From positions 6,214,501-6,278,500 of the forward strand of contig WPIO01000004.1 in NCBI GenBank assembly GCA_009760855.2: a DNA stretch of 64,000 bases. The letters run 5' to 3'. Position 1 is the first letter of the stretch, and each line of letters begins with the position of its first letter. Made by a program: the position numbers and the translations under genes. Source of the stretch: Cristatella mucedo. Taxonomy: Eukaryota; Bryozoa; Phylactolaemata; Cristatellidae. The notes below the pieces were generated by a model. That model was not told the origin of the DNA and did no database searches. It was given only the letters and a program-made list of their open reading frames with translations. Shown here piece by piece: positions 36,465-48,144 of this stretch.

Positions 36465-36624
36465 GCAGATTTCTTCGGCGGCGGCTCAGAGACTAAGCTA
36501 TTCTACGAAGTTGACTGCGACGGCCACGAGGCCTCTCTCTCGGACTGCGCTTTCAGGGAGCTCGGAGCAGGAGGTGTCAAGTGCTCCAAGCCGCAGAGCA
36601 TAGCTGGAGTCGTGTGCACGAAAG
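36465..36624 (+). CDS. LOXL: LOXL exon 5: second half of SRCR domain 2
   Basis: Acceptor CCGTGCAG, phase 0. It reads ADFFGGGSETKLFYEVDC, then DGHEASLSDCAFRELG, and ends GVVCTK, with SRCR cysteines 3 to 6 in place. The exon ends at AAAG|GTTCGT (36625), leaving one base, which matches the phase needed by both 6a and 6b. The donor is weak: only GT and G at +5 fit consensus. The frame remains open for about 100 more codons to a stop at 36926 with Ser/Ala/Pro-rich sequence. A longer exon or a truncated isoform is therefore possible. A later phase-1 donor at 36887 is a poorer alternative. Confidence 0.87.
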
Positions 36625-37668
36625 GTTCGTATTCGCCACGCGACGGGAGGTGCATGGAGGAGGCAGCCTCTTCTAAAAAACACGGCAGATCTGCAACCTC
36701 GGCAGCTGATCGAGATCCTTCTCCGGACGGCCTCCCGACAGAGCTGCCGGCCGTCCGCCTGTCGCTAAAGCCTGCCCTATCGTTGCCAGCCGCAAGCAAG
36801 GCAGGATGTATCCGGCATGCTGCCTTCCTGCCGCTGCCGAGCGAACCTCTTTTTGCAGACGACAGCGACACCTCTGCCACATTGCGTGCTCCAGCGGCTC
36901 CAACTAACTCGTCCAGCCGGAAGTAACATGGACTGCCGGCTTCCTGCCGTCGCTACCCGCGCTTTTGGCCTGCCTCGGCCTGCTGCAAGGCATGATCCCA
37001 CTCTGAATACCTTGCTCCCTCATACCCTGCTCACCTGCTCCCTGCCCACCTGCTCCTTACCTCTATTACCTGCCACCTGCCCAGCTCCCTGTTGCAAGGT
37101 CATCCTTTTACCTTCGCAACGCCTGAAGATCCACTCTTTCCCGTTTTGAGTCGCAAAACGTACCTCACGTGTGCGCTTCCTCATAGGTGACGATAGTTTC
37201 CTTAGATTCCCTTTCGATTATTGGTCGCATCTTTTGTGTGCAGTTTCCGGGTCCCTACTTCATAGGAAGTACTTCCTGCTCCAGGTACGATTGGAGAGGT
37301 GAGGTCAAAGGACTCTGCTGCTGTTGCTGCTTCTTGCAGGTGGCACTGTCGTTAGAGGCGGAAGTGTTAGTGTTCGGTTAGTGTTGGGGAGAAGGGTGAG
37401 AGCAAGCAAGAGTCAGTGCAACGATGGACCCGAGGTCATCGGCAAAGTCTCTGCCTCGATAAAGCTTTTCAAGTTAGCAGTCTCTTTGCCGACACACCTT
37501 AACTTCCTTGAGCATGCTTGCAACCCTAATCCTTACTGACCAGTCGCTAATTAAAACTGTTTGATTTTTTTTCAACGAACAACTAAGCTGTATCAGCTCT
37601 GTTGACGAGCAACTAACGAGCTTAGTTGGCAGGAGCTGAGCAAGAGGCAGGAAGGCGCGCTGTCCCCT

Positions 37669-37799
37669 CCCCCCCCCCCCCCCCCCCGATGGACAGACGG
37701 AAGTACGTACATACATCCTGAGGCAAACCTCCCCAGCATGTATGTACCTCCCCAGGCCTAAGGAACAGGAGCAGTGAGTGACCTTGCCTCCCCCCCCCC
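37669..37799 (+). repeat. C-homopolymer runs
   Basis: A C run of about 18 ends at 37687 and a shorter one lies near 37789-37799, flanking ordinary sequence. Such runs are prone to length change and sequencing error. Confidence 0.8.
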
Positions 37800-40391
37800 G
37801 ACCTGAAAACCCTGGCTCTGCCCTCGGTGGTGCCTCGCTCTGACTAGAGGCTGTCGGGGCCAATGAAGATGGTTAATACTTGGGGATTGTGAAACGATGT
37901 TTCGAAGGAAGGTTGTTTTAGCCATTTTTGTAGCATGGCAGCCTATTTATTTTCTAAAAAGAAGTATATGCCGTGGATATCGTTAATACTACGTAATTTG
38001 TCGAAATGTAGAGCGACTGGGTCTATCTGGCCTGGGAATGAACCCAAAACAAATTGGCCTCGAGGTGGAATGATCTGTCAACTCTCAGTTAGTGGTCGAG
38101 TTCTTCAACGAAGGAGCGAGCCCCCTTCCGGAGTGAGCTTTTTGTCACACCCTCAGCACAGGGCCTAAAAAGCTATCAGCTTTTTAGGCTTTCACTTTCC
38201 GCTGACATGCTTATGCCAAATCCCTATGAACTGAGTAAAGGAATGTGTAGGTTCATAATTAAAAATATGGCGACAAGCTGAAGGCATTGCGCCTGCTGCG
38301 GTCGACAACAGGACAGTAAGAAAGCGTAAGAGCTGAACGACTGAAGTAGGTGGAGGCAAACAGTGAACCCAGCGACAAAGGATGATGTAAGGATCAGCCA
38401 CGGCGTCTCTAGCTATTCGCTAATGAATTACCATGTAAGTGATCTTAACAATGAATAATTAGCCGAGTTATCCCTTGATTTCCAATGCTTTTAATCGAAT
38501 AGCTTGCCATCCCCAGAGATAAAGCTGGCTGAAGTACTGTATGAACAGAAGTTTCCACCACCGGCCACCAGGCCGAGGCAGGCAGCTAGATAAATCGGTT
38601 CCAGCATGTTGCAGCTTTTGGGTAATCAATCTGACAATCACGTATGAGTACAATTGGCAGCAGGTAGCTTAGTCTCGGTGACAGGAACGCGACATCGTGG
38701 GTTGCTCATTGTAAGGTGACATCTAGTCGACTCGTGTACTGTCGCTTGCTTGCTGGTCGCTACAAAGGGCACAGGCGTAGTCAGGATTCATCCAAGGAAG
38801 AGACCGACCTTGAACTTTCCAGAACAATCGTAGCTAAATAGAGGGCTTGTGCATTGGCTTGGCTGGTCAGAACGCCCCTTTTTAGGTGGCTCCATTCTGG
38901 TAGCTAGGTCCAGCCGCCCACCTACCCATCTTGCAAACAACAATGAATTCTATGGAAATCCGAGTAATAAGCTAAACATGTTTCAAGGAGCTCACGACCC
39001 TAGTTGGCTGGTTTGAGTTCTGAAAAATGATTACCGCACATCACATTATGTTGATAGCCCTGGATAGGGCTAGACTCCACAGTTACCACTGGCACGAGCT
39101 GGGCTAATTGTAAGAATACATTGGTTAGAATAAAAAAACTATGCGAAAGTTTCGAGGGCGGATCGTGTGCAGAAGGATTCAACTTGCCATATGGATATGG
39201 TGCGACAAATTCATCTGGCAGGGCATAATCCGGTCAAGTTCAACTTGCATACAAGTATCTACCGGCATGCCAAGCGTATAATGCCCGCCGAATGGCAAGT
39301 AGAGATGGCGAAAGTGCAATCAGTCGCCGGCTGGTTCCTATGTGATGTGACTCGGGCATAGCTGTGCTACTGTTTCCGAGTTTTATGTCGCTGTATATCT
39401 GCAATACCAGTCGCTGCATCTTCTTGTCAACGTATTAATATCATAAAGAGCTGGAATCGAAATATGGTGTGCTATATGTATGGGCACTGAGAGCTGACCA
39501 CAACATGAGTGGTATATCCAGAAAGGGCTGTCGTAATTACGACATTCCTGGGATACTGTCGCTGCAAATACATGGTTCTGGCTTTAGCAATAGCCGAAGT
39601 TAAGCCGCCCGAGACAACCAAAGTTGAGCCACCTGAGAAAATTCTGCATACTTGTTGCTTAAGATTGATTGCCGGATTCGCCCGCCACCTCGAAGGCACC
39701 TATGAAAAGAGTCAGTCGTGATCTTGGCTTGAGCACCCAGAGGAGGACCGGCTGTTGCTATTGCTCTGAGCACGCTTAGGCTGAGAGGAGAAAAATAGGC
39801 TCCCAGACTTGTAGGCATCTCAGTGCATCGTCCCAGATCGAGATTACAAGGAGTTCCAACGAGGACGATTTATGAACTAATCTCTCACTCTGTGTTCGCC
39901 CCACATATCGGGGTTTGGTGACGTCCACAGAACAATTGGACATTAAGTAGGCTCATACAATACAAGTCGTATCAACAATAAGCAGGTGTAGTGCATGACA
40001 GTGCCCTAGGTGGTAGCCCTACAACGCACACAAGCCACAAGCAAGCAAGTAGAGTATCACCTCGCTGAGATTAATGTTCACTCTCTTAGCCAGAAGCCAG
40101 TCCTGACAAGAGGAAGCAGGCAAATCATTAAGAAGCATACTAGGATAACTACTAAGCAACACAGGGCTAAGAAGATTGCAGCAAAATGAAGATGCCGGAA
40201 GGGATTCGGCAGTGAGTGAGATAGACCTAGTTTACTAATTACACTACAGCCAGGCCGTCATCGTGTGCCCGAAATATAGGTGTCCTTTTGCAAAGCTGCT
40301 CAAATTTCGAAGGCTTCATCGAAAAGACCACATCCGTCGTCCGCAGCTAGCCGTCGTGCTAAAAGATTTGAAAAGGTTTAACTGACTCCCC

Positions 40392-40505
40392 AGCCTCATT
40401 TTTATAGCGGTTGAATAGCCTTTACGGCTATCACAATAAATGAACGAACCATGCAGGACTCGAACGCTCGCCGGGGTCGTGAAGAGCTATCTTACGTCCA
40501 GGCCG
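40392..40505 (-). mobile_element. tRNA-derived SINE, degraded
   Basis: Contains GAATAGCCTTTACGGCTATC (complement of the SINE core hairpin), AATAAATGAACGAACC, and GGACTCGAACGCTC as the B-box complement. Orientation minus. Confidence 0.65.
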
Positions 40506-41151
40506 GAAACCCAGGGTAACGTAAGATCATTATCTGAGATTAGGTAGGGACTGCCTAACACGACGGCTTGCAAACAATTTGGCTACCAGTAGCTCCCGTG
40601 CTCTGTCGAGGCTGGACGACTTGGTAAATAGCCCTCAAGCCTCTGCACCTGGTGATTAAATGGCTGCAGGAGTTGTCAGAAAACCTTAGAAGTTCGTCAG
40701 CACGTCTCCTCTGTTGAAGGAGCTATGATGGATCCCGTTCCACAAAAAATATAACCTGTCTCCTCCGTCCGAGGAGCCGAGTACCGAAGTAGGAAAGGCA
40801 GACGATTTCTAATGGCCAAGCTGCACACAAAGAGCAGCTTGTAGTAGAGGTCTCTGATGGCCATTCGATATTGAGCTAACGAGTCCCTAGAATACAGCAG
40901 CATTGTTGGAGCAGGAAATGTGTCGGCAATATACTATTTAGCATTGACAGATAATCCAGGGCCTCGTTCCCTTCACTTTGACCTCTTGGTCTCATTCATG
41001 CTTGGTTCTGTCAAGGCCGATTCGTCATCCACTTGGCATGACCTTTCCATCACTCCGTGCTGAGTCCCACGTTGTTAAACGCTGCCGATTTGGGTGACAG
41101 AGGTCAACATTTTGTTCATTGGTATATCGGTCTGTCGTGCTGAAATTGTAG

Positions 41152-41349
41152 CAGCCCTCCCCGATCTCGTACCAAACATTGGGGCCCTGCTGGCCTCAAC
41201 GTTCGTCCAGGACGTGCCACTGCAGCAGCTGGAGTGCGCAATGGAGGAGAGGTGTCTGTCGTCTTCTGCCTACACCCAGCACGCGACAAGCTTTGGCCGC
41301 GGCGGAGAGCACCATTACCTCTTCGGAGGGCTGCAGTCCTACTTTGGGG
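41152..41349 (+). CDS. LOXL: LOXL exon 6a: start of lysyl oxidase catalytic domain, copy A
   Basis: After TTGTAG the exon reads (G)CA then ALPDLVPNIGALLASTFVQD, VPLQQLECAMEERCLSSSA and a further 27 residues ending SYFGG. PDLV.N, the Q-D-x-P, the C-A-M-E-E and the C-L-S-S-S-A are the standard opening of the LOX domain (human LOXL2 has PDLVLN and CAMEENCLSASA). It enters in phase 1, giving Ala367, and leaves in phase 1 at GGG|GTAAGA (41350). The acceptor is TAGCAG, a NAGNAG pair, so an isoform one residue shorter is possible. Its C-terminal tail (His/Gly-rich) is longer than in copy B. It sits 57 bases before copy B. Confidence 0.92.
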
Positions 41350-41406
41350 GTAAGAACTCACTGCCGCGTAGCTACGAGACCATGCGCCGTGCGTCATTCT
41401 TTCCAG
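41350..41406 (+). other. 57-base intron between tandem exons 6a and 6b
   Basis: The spacer begins GTAAGA and ends TTCTTTCCAG, so both splice sites look usable. Its length is only 57 bases, whereas most other introns here are 1.6 to 14 kb. It is divisible by three and has no in-frame stop. Splicing 6a to 6b may be sterically hindered, which is a known route to mutually exclusive splicing; retention would stay in frame. Confidence 0.8.
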
Positions 41407-41550
41407 TGCTGCCGGACCTCATTCCTAATGTCACAGCAGTGGTAGAATCTGCTCACCTTCAAGACGCCCCCCTCGGGCAGCTGAATTGTGCTCTTGAGGA
41501 GCAGTGTCTAAGCACATCTGCTGTGTTGACCGTGAAGAATTACCCATCCA
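41407..41550 (+). CDS. LOXL: LOXL exon 6b: alternative start of catalytic domain, copy B
   Basis: Acceptor TTCTTTCCAG is followed by (G)TG, giving Val, then LPDLIPNVTAVVESAHLQDA, PLGQLNCALEEQCLSTSAV and LTVKNYPSS. Over the first 38 aligned residues 23 match copy A, including both cysteines, PDL, QD and EE. Entry and exit phases equal those of 6a (one base carried in, one base A carried out at GTATGT, 41551). Exon 5 therefore joins 6b and 6b joins exon 7 in frame, giving a 578-residue protein. The intact frame, both splice sites and conservative changes argue that this is a functional alternative exon rather than a relic. Expression is not shown by sequence. Confidence 0.82.
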
Positions 41551-42606
41551 GTATGTATTCAGCTCCGGCGCCGGCTACTTCTGCAATGCATGTCCTCCTC
41601 TAACGCTTGCTAGCAGTTCAATTTCAGCAATGTACGAGTACTATTGCACCCTATGGATTTCACTCTACTGAGCTTATGGAACGATTAGAACTGGATTGAT
41701 TGCTGACATGTTTGCATGTCAACAGACCTGTTGAAGACATAGTTCCTACAGGAAAAGCTGGCAAGCTCAGTTGCTGGGCACAATCCGAATTCAATCCTAC
41801 GATGGAGCAACGGGTGATGCATTCAGAGTAAGAAAATGTGCTGGCCTGGGCTAAAAACAAAATAGGCACTTGATTTTTACATATTTCAAATATCGTAAAA
41901 GCCAGCCCACTAGTAGGATCTAACTTGTTGGACGTTCAAGAACGAAGATTTGTGGCTTCTTCCTCCAGACAGACACAATTAAATGAAACTGGTCCAGGCA
42001 TTCGACATGGACATTGTGGTTACAAAGCGATGTCGTATTGAACCCACGTAGGACTCGAAAGTAGAGTGACCTCCAGCTCCTACTAGCTGGCCTCGGTGTT
42101 ACTCACAAGGATGCCTAGATGGTAACTGGGATTGGTGGCCATGTCATTTGCCAGCTTGCCACCAAAAGCGTACATAGAGACAGCCTTATACGTAAGCAAC
42201 TTAGCAGGGCAGAGCTCATCGTTAGAATGGCCTCTATAGCAATGTTATTGGTAACGATGTTATAGACTAGCTCAGTCTGAAGCAACTCGTGTAGATAATG
42301 CAAGCCAAACGAAAAGCTGCGAGATGAGACCATGCCTGCACACTGACAATCATCAACAGCAAAGGTTAGGGCTGTGGCTGAATGGTGATCGGTCACATAT
42401 TAATCAGCCAGGTTAGTTGTGAGTGTCAATACCGGCGTCTGCACAGTTCTGAGCTCCATCTCATGTGGTCCGACCTAAGACACTCACACTGGCTTCGGCA
42501 ATTAGCTGCCAAGGCTAATGTGCCAAGGTAAACCGGGCAAAGCCGTCGGTGGTCAGACGGCCAGTCGCACTAGTATTATTTGCTCGTTCACCAGGGAAAC
42601 AGTACA

Positions 42607-42623
42607 GATATATATATATATAC

Positions 42624-42674
<51 letters not shown>

Positions 42675-42678
42675 ATAC
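42607..42678 (+). repeat. (TA)n microsatellite
   Basis: TA repeats with single interruptions (TACATATATAATATA) and a GTATGTATAT end. Confidence 0.95.
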
Positions 42679-43800
42679 TTATAGGCAGCATATAGGAACA
42701 ACGAGAAACGAAAAGAGAGGAAAGAGTCAATGCCGTCGCATCCACAAAAGAAGCAACATTTCGCAAGGGCTTAGAAAAATGAGAGATGATCAGAGAGCAT
42801 GTGATTGCTAATTAAGTATTATTACTATTATTTTTTACTTGAGTCACTCATTTTTCATGTTGATGTGCTCGTATATAAGTATGCGAATGTTAAAGCTTTA
42901 GCTCTCTTTTGTAACCGGCAGACTGCATAGGTTCAGACAGCCGACGTCAAATTCCTTGCAAATGTATACATATTCCGTTAGCTATGCCTTCCAATTATTG
43001 CCACGAGAAGAGACCATTAATCTACAGGCTACAGAATGGGCATGTGCCAACTCCTGCCTGGCTCACCACTGTCGGAAGCTAGCACTCTATTTTGATAGCT
43101 GGTATGCTAACCCTGATCCGACCTCGTGAAACAGCTGTCAGGCTAGCTAAATGTAAATTTAAGTGATTCTTCAGTCCAGAGCGACAAGGTACAAAAACCA
43201 GTCTGTGAGCCGATGGTGTTTGACCTGATTCTCAGCTGCCGTCTGCAAAAAAAGGCATGGGCTGGCTTGCTACCAGCCAAAGGAAAGCTGATAATTGCCA
43301 TGCCTTGCCATATACCCAATGTCGACAACAGTCAGAGAAGGCTGGCTGTTATTTTCTGAAGGTCAAATGCGATATTTACCAACGGAAGCGAAGGCAACCT
43401 TTGTGCAAAGTTTTATAGGAATCATGTGCAGATGCAAGGACACCTATACCTGGAGGCTGCCGTCAAGCTACAAGCCGTAGGCTCAGTGTTCGACGTTTGC
43501 GCTCTGGCCGCCGAGGTCCAACGAATGCGAATCAATAGACGACATAAAAGCAGATGTTCATCTCGATAGCTCGATCGTGATCAAGGAGCATCACGACAGT
43601 GTTAGGTGCTTCGATGCACAACGTGGCCGACTTAGCATATCATCGTTTTAAATGCAGTCAGTGCCACAGTCTCTTTGTTAGTCTAAGAGAGAGCCTTTCA
43701 CACACAATGGGTTGGAACATAAACCTAAGTAAACAAGCAAATGGGGTAATAGGATTAGGAAGTAAGCAAGAGAGTGAGAGAAATGGCCAAAGGTAAAGTG

Positions 43801-44142
<342 letters not shown>

Positions 44143-44556
44143 CTAGTCAATTAGAGAGCTACTTGACTCTGGTCTCTGGGATGACCTTGACAGTGTTTCA
44201 TGCGGCAGTTATGGGGTTGCTGACAGATTCAACAGTCTGCATAGCGCTGCCTTTTGTAAGAATTACTAGCGGTGATGTACATTGATCTGAGATGTAGGAT
44301 TATTGGTCCAATGCAAGATTTGATGTCTGCCTGACCTGAACTACCTGACACTAAGACAGTATCCTTACGATCTATTAATTCACCAATAGACTGAAGGCAC
44401 AGTTACATAGGCAATCACGGAAGCACATTAGTTGCAAGCTGTCAAACGACGACCTTAACGAAAGCTTAAATCCCAACTATTGGTTATTTTATTTACTGAC
44501 TGCAGGATACAGTCTTAGGTCACGAGCACAAACCAGCTGGCATAAGCAAATGACAC

Positions 44557-44770
44557 TATAATAATAATAATGATAATAATAATAGTTATAATAGTTATTG
44601 TAATAACAGCAAGTTTTTACAGCACCAGAAGGTTAGCAAATCTCTGTCGCAGCACTTTACACATGCTGTGAGGAAGCATGCCAATTGCTTATTGGTAATA
44701 TGTACAGGGCAAGCATGCATGAGCACACAAAGGGCAATTCCCTTGGACCCAGTGAATTCATATGAAGTGG
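44557..44770 (-). mobile_element. Decayed LINE family 1, 3' fragment
   Basis: ATA/TAA-rich start, then CAGCACTTTACACATGCTGT, GCATGCATGAGCACACAAAG and CCCTTGGACCCAGTGAAT, matching the 3' untranslated part of family 1. Confidence 0.55.
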
Positions 44771-45063
44771 CATGCCCACACAGTGACCTATGAGACCTAT
44801 TGCCTCCTCTCATCGTTACTCTAAGAAAATACATTACCAGTTTGAGATCAGCTTTAGCATTGCTGCGTATAATGTTTCACAACAACTATGTTAGCACGGC
44901 CGGCATGCCCGGAGTAGGTACACACACATAGACCTGTGGCTGCAATCAGCCTCTGCTTTCGTTCAGGTCGAATGCTTGCTGCTTCTGAAGCAGCAAGCAG
45001 CACGCTAAGACTGCAATTGTCGCGACCATCTGACCCTTCGTCCATTGCTGCGCGTGCCTATAG

Positions 45064-45181
45064 GTTGGACGCTGACCACGAGGCGCCTGCTGCGCTTTGC
45101 CAGCAGCATAATGAACAACGGCACGGCTGACTTCAGACCAGTTCAGCATCGCTCGGCCTGGGAATGGCATGCATGTCACAT
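45064..45181 (+). CDS. LOXL: LOXL exon 7: copper-binding motif, first part
   Basis: A small exon found by searching for the missing copper motif. After GTGCCTATAG it begins with two bases (GT) that complete Gly with 6a or Ser with 6b. It then reads WTLTTRRLLRFASSIMNNG, TADFRPVQHRS and AWEWHACH. TTxRRLLRF, NNG..DFRP and W-x-W-H-x-C-H match human LOXL2 closely. H468 and H471 are two of the three copper ligands. It ends CACAT|GTAAGT (45182), leaving AT, and G from exon 8 makes Met472. Thirty-eight full codons; no competing frame is plausible. Confidence 0.95.
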
Positions 45182-45959
45182 GTAAGTGAACGTCGCCTCC
45201 TGTGTGCTTCTCCGGTTCCCTTCACAGCCTGACAATCTACTGCTGCACTGCACTGACAGTCACTACAAGCTGGTCAGATGCTAATAGGGAACACAGCTAG
45301 TGAAAGTACTGCATGTGTTTAGCGCATGCGTATTTGCATAACACACCCGCAGAATCTGCATATACAGCATATGGCCTGTGCATGAGGTGTGCATATAAGC
45401 AGGCAATAGTCTTGCTCAGACGTCTCTACCTCTCTGTATACCTGTCAGTCTTTTGCAGGTTTAATTCACAAACTCCTCCGACCCACGGGAGCTCATCACT
45501 TCTGGGCTTCATGCTTATCTTAGAGCTGTTTTGCATGTCATTCATCGACGACGGAGAAAAACATAATCGATAACCAGTAATGCAATTCCCAGAGTGCATT
45601 ATTCGTATACTAAGCCCATATATATTTTGCACAATAAGTGGTTTCCTTTATCAAATGACGAGAGATTTATAGTGACGCAGGAGTGAAGCAGCCCGGCTCC
45701 AAGTGTCAAGTGACTAGAAGTCACCAGGGATGCTACGCAAGCTCCCCTGCCTGAGGTTGCCTGAAATCCGCACGGCTGAAAGGATTAAAATAAGACAGCT
45801 TATATAACCCGACAAGAAAGCTGGAAAGGAAGCATATGAAGCATTAGTTTTTGGTGATGCACGCGGCGTCAGCACACACGAGTGCCGAAGAGGCAAATCG
45901 CAGGACCAATTAATGAAGTTAGGAACAAATTGGATTCATAACTTCTTATTTAATGTCAT

Positions 45960-46320
45960 CCAGTGAGGAGGTTCCGTTAGGTCATTCGGGGTTCCAGGCT
46001 TTGCTCGACCACGAATACGAGTTTCCAAAGGATTTGATGCTGGTTCGATTCGTAGCTAAACCACTTCAGTCAGAAGAGTGGTGGTACGATGCCTAGCACG
46101 GTTGGGGAGGAGTTTTGATGGGTACACCGGAGCGAGAAAATTAAGGAATCTGAATGTGAGCGATACAACATAGGAGTCCATGTGCTGCTAAGCGAGGAGC
46201 CAGCGCAAGCCGGCGAGAAATGCTGCAACATCGAAATTGCATTATTCATAGAGACAAATAAGGTAAGAAGCAGAGTTTTCACCAGCTCTGTGCTTCTAAT
46301 TTCGCACATGCATTGTGCTT
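45960..46320 (-). mobile_element. Decayed LINE family 1 fragment
   Basis: CGAGTTTCCAAAGGATTTGA, GGTGGTACGATGCCTAGC and GTGAGCGATACAACATAGGA match in order the copy at 14700-14950. Coding frames are lost. Confidence 0.65.
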
Positions 46321-46749
46321 AGAAAAAGTGAGAAAACGAGTGCATGCACTCTCCATATGCTGGTAATCATGCTGGCAAGCTGACGACCATTTTGACTCTG
46401 AGAATACTAGCCACCGAACTACATCCACAATAGCAGCCCATTTCTTGAAGACAGAGACAGAGCCTGTAAGCATTTTTCGAGCGTCGATGACAAAAGTGAT
46501 GTTTCGGCTGTAAAACGTAAGTCATACAATGTTGAGATTGATTGTGAGGGATAGAAAATGCTGCGAAGCAGCTCCAAGGCAGATTCATGCGATCAACATC
46601 AATCGTTCGATCTGTCTGTCATCATTCAAATAAACACACAATGTTATATGGTTAGTGTGGTCTGTTTGTACGTTTTTAATGCTTCGCAGGAACACTATTA
46701 CATAACTGCCGTTCTTAAGTACAGAATGAGACGCTAAGCCCTATGATTG

Positions 46750-47300
46750 AATAAATCCTACTAACAAGTTATGGGCAAATCAAGTGTGATTCAGAAATCA
46801 GAACAAAACACAAACTCGACTCTGCCAGCATACTCCTATTGCATCTGCATGAAATCTCGACGTCCTGTTCCAAAGCAACCATTCATTAGACGACCACATC
46901 AGCCCCATAGTCAAGTCTGCCTACTTAAAGCAGCGTACCACAGTTACGATTTGGCCTTGCTTAGATATGGATAGTGCTTACAAATTGGTCAATGTATTTG
47001 TGACATCACATCTTGAATTCTGTTACTCACTGCTTCCTGGCCTACCGGCCTGTGCAGACTACAGCTGGTGCACAACTCTGCAGCTAGGCTTGTCCGTCGT
47101 GAGCTTCACAGTTGCCACACCACTCAACGTCTTGGTGACACGCATTAGCTTCCAGTCAATCAGCTCATCGACTTCAAGATTTTGTCACTTAATTTCAGTT
47201 CCCTTCAATTTTTGGCTCCAGCCTACCTATATCATATGTACCCCAGCACCAGCGTAAACACCGTACCACCTGCTTTTCGAAATCTAGTCGTACACTTATA
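46750..47300 (+). mobile_element. LINE family 1 fragment, sense
   Basis: On the plus strand: MGKSSVIQKSE, VNVFVTSHLEFCYSLLPGLP and GCACAACTCTGCAGCTAGGC, all matching the copy at 14995-15516. Several frameshifts. One of few sense-oriented coding LINE pieces in the gene. Confidence 0.8.
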
Positions 47301-47309
47301 CCTTGTGCG

Positions 47310-47402
47310 AACCTAAAGGATCGCCCAGCGCAGAAATCCAACACCCGACCTCGGGACCGTGGTCTTGAAGAGCAACAGTCTTACCTAGAGTTCCATCACG
47401 GC
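47310..47402 (-). mobile_element. tRNA-derived SINE, 5' part
   Basis: Reverse complement reads GCCGTGATGGAACTCTAGGT, AAGACTGTTGCTCTTCAAGA and a B box near CGGGTGTTGGATTTCTGC, lining up with the start of the 53202 SINE. Confidence 0.65.
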
Positions 47403-48144
47403 ATTCCTTATCGATGAGGCATCACAGAAGCCACCAGCTTCTGCCCACTGTCTCTTCTGCTGTAGCGAATGCCGCAGACCCCGAGTTCTACGGAAAAGGT
47501 TGGCTAGTGGTGCAGTCCGAATACCCGGACTCAGCCAGCTGTCGATATCGTTGTATCGATATACTTGTTCTATGGAGTTCAAATCAGGTGACTGGCTGGA
47601 CCGCAGTACCAGCAACAAACGAAAATTCGTCAAAAAGTACTTTTCTTACGTTCTTGCCGGTCAAACAATTTTTATTTTAAAGATTAGATACTCTGCTAAA
47701 GCTCCCCTTAAATTGACAGCAAGATAATGATCCCTAGCACACTGCCATGCTATTGAAGTACCTTACGACCAATCCTCGTTTGGTGCCGATGCAGTAGTGG
47801 CCTGCTTTTAGCCGCATAGAGGCGCAATGGAGTAATATCAGCAGGAAGCTAAGTCGAGTGTTCGGCTTAAACTAGTAGCCAACCTATTCAGGAAAACGCA
47901 AGGTTTGTGAAATGTGCTACCACAGATGAGACAACGAAAAAGCTGGCGGACTCTGAGCCTCGTCAGAAAAGGAGGTCGTATAGAAGCTTGACAGAACAAC
48001 GTCAAACTAAACGAATACTTATCGACAGCAAATGTGGTTGTGTCTTGCTTGGGCCTTCAATACATATGTTCGCGAGCTGTAAATAACTTTACTGTGCCTG
48101 GCATCGTAGAAAACCCTCTTACTACTCGAAAAAATAGTCAAATT

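Larger units (their letters stand above)
36625..41151 (+). other. LOXL intron 5
   Basis: This 4.5 kb intron starts GTTCGT and ends AAATTGTAG. It includes the open extension of exon 5 to 36926, C-homopolymer runs near 37669-37687 and 37789-37799, and an antisense SINE at 40392-40505. Between 37900 and 40380 I see no exon or recognisable element. Confidence 0.75.

Noticed and set aside
41116-41445. Overlapping frames opposite or out of phase with exon 6a
   Set aside because: Shadows of the coding exon; no similarity of their own.
44936-45130. Open frame overlapping exon 7 in another phase
   Set aside because: The LOX copper motif lies in a different frame with proper splice sites; this frame is a shadow.
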